Shown here one piece after another: positions 15,954 through 21,483 of a DNA stretch of 21,483 bases. Position 1 is the stretch's first letter. Each line of letters begins with the position of its first letter. A program made the position numbers and the translations under genes. This stretch comes from SIG603 sp964369215 (GTDB lineage: Bacteria; Bacillota; Clostridia; Oscillospirales; Acutalibacteraceae). Under the pieces are notes generated by a model, which saw only the letters and a list, made by a program, of their open reading frames with translations, had not been told where the DNA came from and searched no databases. Location of the stretch: positions 1-21,483 of the forward strand of contig CAYJEZ010000032.1 of NCBI GenBank assembly GCA_964369215.1, written 5' to 3'.

Positions 15954-15999
15954 AGCCTAAAGTCTACACAAAGCAACCGCTTTGCAGTAGATTTAGGCT
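15954..15999 (-). terminator. Long hairpin between the lipoprotein and XRE genes
   Basis: An outer stem of 13 bp with one bulged base (AGCCTAAA..TCTAC with GTAGATTTAGGCT) is continued by an inner AAAGC/GCTTT stem with a 4-nt loop. On the minus strand it is followed by TTATTGTAT, not a clean U-run. It probably ends the secA-lipoprotein transcript, perhaps weakly. Confidence 0.6.
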
Positions 16000-16083
16000 A
16001 ATATAGGTAAACCAAAAGTAGAAATTAAAAAAATTTTGTAGAAGAGGAAAAGCAAACCGCAATACACGGCGTGCTTGTGCTGT

Positions 16084-16716
16084 TTATATAACCAATATTA
16101 AATCATCTAGTTCATCAAAAGTACTGATATCTAAAAACACTTTTCCTTCTTCATCAACGCGCAAATTAAAATCGATTACTGAAGTTTGACCGTTTTGAAC
16201 AGACTGAGAAGCTGTTTCACACAAGTCAATAACTTGGTCGATAAAAACTGCACCTGTGTCGTATAGAGTTTCACCTGCAGTGCCTTTCACCTCAGATATT
16301 TGAATCTCTAAATTTTCAAAACTAATTATCGGAGTGTAAGTTACACTTACACTATAACCATCTGCCGTATCTTCTTTAGGGTTTGCAGTATAAACAGCTT
16401 GACTTAGAGCTAATTTAAAAATACCAGATAGTCTATCTGTTTGAATTTCGTCAGGGTTGAGCTCATATTTTTCGAAAAACTTTACTACTGCATTATTAAT
16501 TGTAGCCTCATAAGCGTCGTTAACTTCTTCTATAGTGGCACCGGCATGAGCCATGTAGGCGTCACCCTCTCCTTTGTAAGAGTTATCAAGAAAAGCTTGA
16601 ATATAACCTGTAGCGTCAAACGTCGCATCTACTTGTTCTGGCTCGCAAGCTGTAAAAGCACTTATTATAAAAACCATGCTTAAAAGTAATACTAAAAATT
16701 TATTTTTTTTATTCAT
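16084..16716 (-). CDS. Putative lipoprotein downstream of secA
   Basis: A 210-residue exported protein. It has a basic N-terminus (NKKNKF), a hydrophobic core (residues 7-20) and a lipobox FTAC, with lipidation expected at C24. The mature part is acidic, with FDATGYIQAFLDNSYKGEGD (33-52), a helical middle and a C-terminal half rich in beta-type sequence (SVSVTYTPIISF, IDFNLRVDEEGKVFLDIS). The Gly-Tyr..LD.Y.GE pattern reminds me of uncharacterised clostridial lipoproteins, but I can assign no function. It starts 17 nt after the secA stop with a good GAGGAG site and no room for its own promoter, so it is co-transcribed with secA and would sit outside the membrane after Sec export. Confidence 0.88.
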   Translation of the reverse strand: MNKKNKFLVLLLSMVFIISAFTACEPEQVDATFDATGYIQAFLDNSYKGEGDAYMAHAGATIEEVNDAYEATINNAVVKFFEKYELNPDEIQTDRLSGIFKLALSQAVYTANPKEDTADGYSVSVTYTPIISFENLEIQISEVKGTAGETLYDTGAVFIDQVIDLCETASQSVQNGQTSVIDFNLRVDEEGKVFLDISTFDELDDLILVI

Positions 16717-16733
16717 CTGTATCTCCTCGTTGC

Positions 16734-19484
16734 TTAGTCTATACTATCTTGCCCGCAGCATCTTTTATATTTCTTTCCGCTTCCGCAAGGGCAAGGGTCG
16801 TTTCTGCCTATACTTTTGTTTTTGTTAACTGCAGGTTTTTTAGGGGCAGTGCCGTCGCTAATACCTGAGCTGGTTTCTCTTGCCACTTCAACACGCTTAG
16901 GTGCGTCAGCAGAGTTAAGTCTTACAGTTAAAATCATTCTTGCGGTGTTCTCTCTAATGTTTAAAATCATTTGGTCAAACATATCGAAACCTTCGTTTCT
17001 ATACTCTACAACAGGGTCTTTTTGGCCGTAAGCTCTAAGTCTTATTCCGTTTTTAAGCTCGTTCATAGCATCGATATGGTCTATCCATTGAGAGTCAACA
17101 TTTCTAAGCAAAACCATACGCTCAACTTCACGCATTACAGGCGGTTTAAACTCTTTTTCTTTTTGCTCGTAAATAATTCTTGCTTTTTTCTTAATAAGCT
17201 CCGCTACATCGTCGGCCTCAACATCTTCAATCTCGTCGCCTGTGTAGTGTAGGTCACCCTCGCTTAAAATCCAACCAGAATAATGGTTTTTAAGGCTGTC
17301 AATATCCCATTCATCTTTAATAACAGATTTAGGCATATAAAGGTGTACTTGGGCATCTATATCGTCTTCTATCATTTTAATAACTTGCTCTTTAACGTCG
17401 TCTCCGTTTAGAACTTTATTTCTTTGCTCATACATAATCTCGCGTTGTCTATTCATTATGTCGTCATATTGCAACACATTTTTTCTAATAGCAAAGTTTC
17501 TGCCCTCTACCTTTTTTTGCGAGTTCTCTATAGTGTTGCTTATCATACCTGCCTCAAGTGGCATATCTTCATCAACCTTAAGCATGCTCATAAGGTTTTG
17601 AATTTTGTCGCCACCGAATAGCCTCATTAAATCGTCTTCAAGAGATAAATAGAAACGGCTTTTGCCAGGGTCGCCTTGCCTACCCGAACGACCTCTTAAC
17701 TGGTTGTCAATACGTCTTGATTCATGTCGCTCTGTACCAATAACATAAAGGCCACCTAGCTTTTTAACTTCTTCGCCTTGAGCATCTGTTCCCACTTTAT
17801 ATTTTGCTTTAATCTCTGCAAAAAGCTTTCTAGCATTTAAAATTTCTTCATTATCTGTCTCTGCATAGCCTATAGCCTCTTCAATTAATGCTTCTGGCAT
17901 GCGTTTTTTTCTAAGTTCTCCTATTGCCATAAACTCTGCGTTACCACCAAGCTTAATGTCTGTACCACGGCCTGCCATGTTAGTGGCAATTGTAACTGCT
18001 CCTTTTTTACCTGCTTGAGCAACTATCTCTGCCTCTTTGTCGTGTTGCTTAGCATTAAGTACTTCATGAGGGATTTTTCTCGCCTTAAGCATTTTGCTTA
18101 TTTGCTCAGAGCGCTCAACTGTAATTGTACCAACCAAAACAGGTTGACCCAATTTATGGCTCTCTTCAATATCGTCTACTATAGCCTTGTATTTTGCTCT
18201 CTCTGTTTTAAAAACAATGTCAGAGCAATCTTCTCTTATCATAGGCTTATTAGTCTCAATCTCTAAAACATCTAGTTTGTAAATCTCACCAAACTCTGCC
18301 TCTTCTGTTAAAGCAGTACCTGTCATACCGGCAAGTTTTTTGTATAACCTAAAGTAGTTTTGAAAAGTAATTGTAGCCAAGGTTTTATTCTCGTCTGCAA
18401 TTCTTACACCCTCTTTAGCCTCAATAGCTTGGTGCAGACCGTCGCTGTAGCGTCTACCTTGCATAAGTCTACCGGTAAATTCATCAATAATAACAACCTC
18501 GCCGTCTTTAACTAGGTAGTTAACGTCTCTTTTCATTGTGCCATATGCTTTAATAGATTGGTTTACATGGTGCTGAATAGAGATATTGTCAGCATCTGTA
18601 AGGTTTTGAATTGCAAAAAATTGCTCAACTTTTTTAACGCCTCTTTTTGTAAGCGTTGCAGATTTTGCCTTCTCATTTACTATATAGTCGTACTCGGCAT
18701 AAAGTTCGTCGTGGTCTTCTTTGCTGTTTGTCTCGGTTAAAACTATAGGCTTTAAGCTTCTGGCAAGTGCGTTGCTTTTTAAATATAAATCTGTAGACTT
18801 CTCACCTGCGCCTGAAATGATAAGTGGGGTTCTTGCCTCGTCAATTAAAATAGAGTCAACCTCATCTATAATTGCATAGCTATGGCCTCTTTGAACTTTG
18901 TTAGCCTTGTAAGTAGCCATATTGTCTCTTAAATAATCGAAGCCTAGCTCGTTGTTTGTTGCATAGGTAATATCAGCCTCGTAAGCTTTTCTTCTCTCGG
19001 CTTTTGTCATAGCATGGTAAACATTGCCTACACTTAAGCCCAAATATCTGAAAATTTTGCCGTTTAAGTCTGCAGCATATTTTGAAAGATACTCGTTAAC
19101 TGTAACAATGTGAACACCGTTGCCAGACAAAGCGTTTAAATAGGTTGGCAAAGTAGAGGTAAGAGTTTTACCCTCACCGGTTTTCATCTCGCTTATTCTG
19201 CCTTGGTGCAAAACAATTGCACCCTCTAGCTGAACTTTAAATGGTCTTTCCTCTAAAACTCTCCAAGCTGCCTCGCTACAAACAGCAAAAGCCTCTGGTA
19301 ATATATCGTCAAGGGTCTCGCCTTTTTTTAGTCTTTGTTTTAAAACATCTGTTTGAGAGCGAAGTTCCGTTTCGCTCATTTTCTCATATTTATCTTTTAA
19401 AGATAAAATTTTATTTACAAGAGGTTGAATTCTTTTAATCTCTTTTTTACTGTAGTTGCCAAAAATAGCTGTTAAAAAGCCCAT
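16734..19484 (-). CDS. secA: SecA, preprotein translocase motor ATPase
   Basis: SecA drives secretory proteins through SecYEG using ATP. The 916 residues hold all domains: Walker A MKTGEGKT (K106), Walker B VDSILIDEARTPLIISG (D215), the preprotein cross-linking region, the second ATPase fold (AGRGTDIKLGG, then RRIDNQLRGRSGRQGDPG), and the C-terminal zinc motif CPCGSGKKYKRCC (C898, C900, C909, C910). I chose the ATG at 19482-19484 because AAAGGA precedes it by 8 nt and MGFLTAIFG is the usual SecA N-terminus. The frame stays open to a TTG at 19550, but that stretch holds a leader hairpin and the promoter edge. A lipoprotein gene follows 17 nt downstream. Confidence 0.98.
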   Translation of the reverse strand: MGFLTAIFGNYSKKEIKRIQPLVNKILSLKDKYEKMSETELRSQTDVLKQRLKKGETLDDILPEAFAVCSEAAWRVLEERPFKVQLEGAIVLHQGRISEMKTGEGKTLTSTLPTYLNALSGNGVHIVTVNEYLSKYAADLNGKIFRYLGLSVGNVYHAMTKAERRKAYEADITYATNNELGFDYLRDNMATYKANKVQRGHSYAIIDEVDSILIDEARTPLIISGAGEKSTDLYLKSNALARSLKPIVLTETNSKEDHDELYAEYDYIVNEKAKSATLTKRGVKKVEQFFAIQNLTDADNISIQHHVNQSIKAYGTMKRDVNYLVKDGEVVIIDEFTGRLMQGRRYSDGLHQAIEAKEGVRIADENKTLATITFQNYFRLYKKLAGMTGTALTEEAEFGEIYKLDVLEIETNKPMIREDCSDIVFKTERAKYKAIVDDIEESHKLGQPVLVGTITVERSEQISKMLKARKIPHEVLNAKQHDKEAEIVAQAGKKGAVTIATNMAGRGTDIKLGGNAEFMAIGELRKKRMPEALIEEAIGYAETDNEEILNARKLFAEIKAKYKVGTDAQGEEVKKLGGLYVIGTERHESRRIDNQLRGRSGRQGDPGKSRFYLSLEDDLMRLFGGDKIQNLMSMLKVDEDMPLEAGMISNTIENSQKKVEGRNFAIRKNVLQYDDIMNRQREIMYEQRNKVLNGDDVKEQVIKMIEDDIDAQVHLYMPKSVIKDEWDIDSLKNHYSGWILSEGDLHYTGDEIEDVEADDVAELIKKKARIIYEQKEKEFKPPVMREVERMVLLRNVDSQWIDHIDAMNELKNGIRLRAYGQKDPVVEYRNEGFDMFDQMILNIRENTARMILTVRLNSADAPKRVEVARETSSGISDGTAPKKPAVNKNKSIGRNDPCPCGSGKKYKRCCGQDSID

Positions 19485-19508
19485 ATTGTATTTCCTTTCA
19501 AAATTGTC

Positions 19509-19533
19509 ACCCACTTTGATAATCAAACTGGGT
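19509..19533 (-). promoter_or_regulatory. secA leader hairpin
   Basis: On the minus strand ACCCA(G)TTTGA pairs with TCAAA(G)TGGGT around TTA: an 11-bp stem with one mismatch, ending about 25 nt before the secA start codon and just upstream of its ribosome binding site. It would form in the mRNA leader and could affect translation. Confidence 0.5.
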
Positions 19534-19558
19534 ATGTGGCAAAATATCAATCGATTTT

Positions 19559-19587
19559 ATTATAACTTAAAATAAAATACATCTCAA
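19559..19587 (-). promoter_or_regulatory. secA promoter, proximal
   Basis: On the minus strand, -35 TTGAGA (19582-19587) and -10 TATAAT (19559-19564) are 17 bp apart, predicting a start near 19552 and a leader of about 68 nt. Confidence 0.75.
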
Positions 19588-19590
19588 AAA

Positions 19591-19619
19591 ACTATACCAC
19601 AAATAATAGGTAATTACAA
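19591..19619 (-). promoter_or_regulatory. secA promoter, distal
   Basis: On the minus strand, -35 TTGTAA (19614-19619) and -10 TATAGT (19591-19596) are 17 bp apart. Its -35 lies within one arm of the 24-bp palindrome at 19611-19634, so a protein bound there would block or modulate it. Confidence 0.5.
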
Positions 19620-19634
19620 TAATTATTGTAATTA
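19611..19634. promoter_or_regulatory. 24-bp perfect palindrome upstream of secA
   Basis: The half-site TAATTACAATAA is followed directly by its exact reverse complement. It has no spacer and no U-run and overlaps the -35 of the distal secA promoter. It resembles an operator for a dimeric repressor; the AT-rich symmetric style recalls Fur/PerR-type or BlaI-type boxes without matching either consensus cleanly. Confidence 0.6.
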
Positions 19635-19660
19635 TTAAAACAAATTTTACTTTTACTAGA

Positions 19661-19699
19661 AAAAAGGGACTATTGCATAATTATTTATATGCAATAGTC
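19661..19699 (-). terminator. Terminator of the GGDEF-EAL gene
   Basis: A perfect 12-bp stem (19668-19679 with 19688-19699; arm GACTATTGCATA) with an 8-nt loop is followed on the minus strand by CCTTTTTTC. It lies about 25 nt after the stop of the GGDEF-EAL gene. Confidence 0.88.
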
Positions 19700-19724
19700 T
19701 GTTATTTAATAGTTTGCCAAAATA

Positions 19725-21239
19725 TTAAGGCTTTATAGCGTATGTTTTTTCGCTTTGAACTAGTTTTATAAAGTCTTCTTCGCTCATAGGTTTATCAAAA
19801 AAGTAGCCTTGGGCAAAGTCGCATTTTGACACTTTTAAAAACACTGCTTGTGCGTAGGTTTCAACTCCCTCTGCAACAACCATCATATGTAAATGTTTTG
19901 CCATTTTAATAACGTCAGACACAACGATTTTATTTTTATTGTTCTTATCCTTTACATCAAAAAAAGTTTTGTCTAGTTTTAAAATATCTGCCTCGATAGA
20001 GCTAAGCCTGTTAAGTGAAGAAACGCCTGCGCCAAAGTCGTCGATAGAAATTATGCACCCTAGTTTTTTTAATTGAGCTATTTTTTTCAAAAAGGTATCT
20101 GTGTCGCTCTCAACTGCACTTTCTGTTACTTCAAGCTCAATAGAGGACCTTTCTATAAAATACTTTGAAATAATTCCGTGCACTTTTTCTGCAATATTTC
20201 CTGTTAAAATTGTTTGAGCAGAAAGGTTAACTGCTATACGAGGTACTTTCATTTTATTTTTATTAGCTTTTACAAATTTACATGCCTCTTCTAAAACATA
20301 TAAGTCTAAAGTAGAAATAAAGCCATTTTCTTCAAAAATTGGAATAAAGCTCTCTGGGTAAATCGGGTCGCCAAGTTTTGGGTACCAACGCACTAAAGCC
20401 TCTGCGCCTGCTAGCTCCATAGTTTCAAAATTAACTTTTGGTTGGTACTCTATTTTAAACTCTTTATCTTTAAGCGCTTGCTCCATACGAAAAGTAATGT
20501 TTACTTTTTCTTGGTAGCTTTTGTTCATGTTATCGTCAAACTCTATAAAAGTGGTCTCGTGCGAGGTTTTACCTTTCTCTCTTGCTGTCTCTGCTTTTGA
20601 GATTAACGACGACGAACTCTCAGATATATCTTTTATTAATATTTTGCCAAAAGACATTGTAAAGTGATATTTCTCGCCTAAAACCTCACTTATAGCGGGT
20701 GAAATATCTTTTCTGTAAATAAAGTCGATTGGGTCGCTCTCATATGCTTTTCTAAGAATAAAAAACCTATCTCCTGTTGCCCTTGTTATTAAAGCAAACT
20801 TGCCGTCGTAACCTTTTTGTATAGCTTTTGCCATTGCAACTATAACTTGGTCGCCTTTTTCGGTGCTAAAATGAGTGTTTATTATTTTAAATATATCTAT
20901 GTCAAGAGATATAAGCTCATACTCTTTAGCCCTTGCGCCTTTAAGTTGCTCGTCTACAGCTTGCTTAAACATGCTTACGGTAGGAAAGCCTGTAAGCTCG
21001 TCTGTGTTAGACTGTTTTACATGTGCTTTGGTTTTAATTAATAGTAGAACAATAACAACAATAGCTACCAACAAAGCCCCTATAACATAATAATACCAAG
21101 TGCTACCAAAACCAGTATTTTGCTCCGCGCTTAAAATAACAGTATTGCTTACAGCATTGCTGTAAGCAAAAATATTGAAGCTGTTAAGTGACGATATTGC
21201 AACTAATATAATTGATAAAGCTATATAGAACTTTTTCAT
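19725..21239 (-). CDS. Membrane-bound GGDEF-EAL protein, probable c-di-GMP phosphodiesterase
   Basis: A 504-residue protein. Two hydrophobic segments (about 4-25 and 49-69) flank a short extracytoplasmic loop. A GGDEF domain follows (from TDELTGFPTVSMF at 79) whose signature reads TGDRF (155-159), so cyclase activity is probably lost. The EAL domain looks complete: AEALVRW (E280), AVNLSAQTI, EVTESAVE, IDDFGAGVSSL (D400, D401), KLDKTFF, VVAEGVET and FAQGYFFDKP. The likely reaction is hydrolysis of cyclic di-GMP to pGpG at the inner membrane face, with the GGDEF part perhaps binding GTP as a regulator. I chose the ATG at 21237-21239, 9 nt after AAGGAG; an upstream ATG at 21275 has a poor site. 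A promoter lies at 21300-21328 and a terminator follows. Confidence 0.92.
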   Translation of the reverse strand: MKKFYIALSIILVAISSLNSFNIFAYSNAVSNTVILSAEQNTGFGSTWYYYVIGALLVAIVVIVLLLIKTKAHVKQSNTDELTGFPTVSMFKQAVDEQLKGARAKEYELISLDIDIFKIINTHFSTEKGDQVIVAMAKAIQKGYDGKFALITRATGDRFFILRKAYESDPIDFIYRKDISPAISEVLGEKYHFTMSFGKILIKDISESSSSLISKAETAREKGKTSHETTFIEFDDNMNKSYQEKVNITFRMEQALKDKEFKIEYQPKVNFETMELAGAEALVRWYPKLGDPIYPESFIPIFEENGFISTLDLYVLEEACKFVKANKNKMKVPRIAVNLSAQTILTGNIAEKVHGIISKYFIERSSIELEVTESAVESDTDTFLKKIAQLKKLGCIISIDDFGAGVSSLNRLSSIEADILKLDKTFFDVKDKNNKNKIVVSDVIKMAKHLHMMVVAEGVETYAQAVFLKVSKCDFAQGYFFDKPMSEEDFIKLVQSEKTYAIKP

Positions 21240-21299
21240 TTGTGCTATCTCCTTAAATATATTATTAATAAACATTCTCTTAAGTGTAAAGTTGCTAAA

Positions 21300-21328
21300 A
21301 GTATAACATAGTGTGAATAAAATTACAA
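21300..21328 (-). promoter_or_regulatory. Promoter of the GGDEF-EAL gene
   Basis: On the minus strand, -35 TTGTAA (21323-21328) and -10 TATACT (21300-21305) are 17 bp apart, with a leader of about 55 nt before the chosen start. Confidence 0.6.
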
Positions 21329-21360
21329 TGTTTTTTTAAGTAATTGTTAATAAAACGCAC

Positions 21361-21390
21361 AAAAAAACGGTCACCATAAAATGGTGACCG
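21361..21390 (-). terminator. Terminator of a gene beyond the window edge
   Basis: A perfect 10-bp GC-rich stem (CGGTCACCAT at 21368-21377 with its complement at 21381-21390) with a 3-nt loop is followed on the minus strand by seven T. It ends a minus-strand gene whose body lies past 21483. The 93 bases left to the edge show no clear coding frame. Confidence 0.85.
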
Positions 21391-21483
21391 CCTTATAAGC
21401 TTAGTTTGCCAAGTTAGCAACTAACCAAGTTCTTACTCATACAAAATAAATGTAGTAAAAAGTTTAGCTTTATTCTATATAAC

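Noticed and set aside
19485..19550. N-terminal extension of SecA from a TTG start
   Set aside because: No ribosome binding site for the TTG, it lies at the predicted transcription start, and known SecA proteins begin at the MGFL-type methionine.
21240..21275. Twelve-residue N-terminal extension of the GGDEF-EAL protein
   Set aside because: The upstream ATG has a poorly spaced site, while AAGGAG is ideally placed for the ATG at 21239, which also gives a normal basic-then-hydrophobic N-terminus.
21391..21483. C-terminal end of a minus-strand gene (reads VRTWLVANLAN then stop)
   Set aside because: A stop lies in the same frame just upstream of these codons, so it is not an open gene end within the window.

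Overview
The window looks like chromosomal DNA from a low-GC Firmicute of the class Clostridia. The reasons are AT-rich sequence, AGGAGG-type ribosome binding sites, -35/-10 promoters with 17-bp spacers, AddAB rather than RecBCD, and a remnant of the sporulation regulator SpoIIID. No tRNA, rRNA, CRISPR array, insertion sequence or prophage gene was recognised. The genes are mostly housekeeping or common accessory genes; the less expected material is in the gaps between them.

Layout. (1) Positions 1-1580 are gene-poor: a minus-strand HTH protein of a clostridial family (177-806), a truncated SpoIIID-like gene (957-1088), and otherwise unassigned sequence ending in a hairpin. (2) Positions 1587-8532 hold the addB-addA operon on the plus strand, with a clear promoter, a palindromic leader and an 8-nt overlap between the genes. 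(3) Positions 8533-8968 are a gene-free gap with a strong terminator, tandem hairpin-forming repeats and a minus-strand promoter-like element, possibly a small RNA or a long 3' UTR. (4) Positions 8969-11794 hold a small carbohydrate module: a sugar-phosphate isomerase/epimerase-type TIM barrel and a Gfo/Idh/MocA dehydrogenase on the minus strand, facing away from an AraC-type regulator, with overlapping promoters between. (5) Positions 11935-15864, minus strand: an NCS2 purine permease, a MATE exporter and a membrane-anchored XRE regulator, with a terminator hairpin directly in front of the MATE start. (6) Positions 16084-19634, minus strand: secA followed 17 nt later by a lipoprotein gene, with two promoter-like elements and a 24-bp perfect palindrome upstream of secA. 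(7) Positions 19725-21390: a membrane-bound GGDEF-EAL protein that looks like a c-di-GMP phosphodiesterase, bounded by intrinsic terminators.

How the genes fit together. AddA and AddB form one repair machine. The isomerase and dehydrogenase probably act on one sugar or sugar acid under the AraC regulator. The XRE protein may sense membrane stress or a drug and control the neighbouring exporter. The secA-linked lipoprotein is exported by the Sec route that its neighbour drives. I found no convincing new multi-gene system. The candidates most worth checking are the repeat-hairpin transcript near 8650-8910, the operator-like palindrome at secA, the attenuator-like arrangement in front of the MATE gene and the decayed spoIIID copy.
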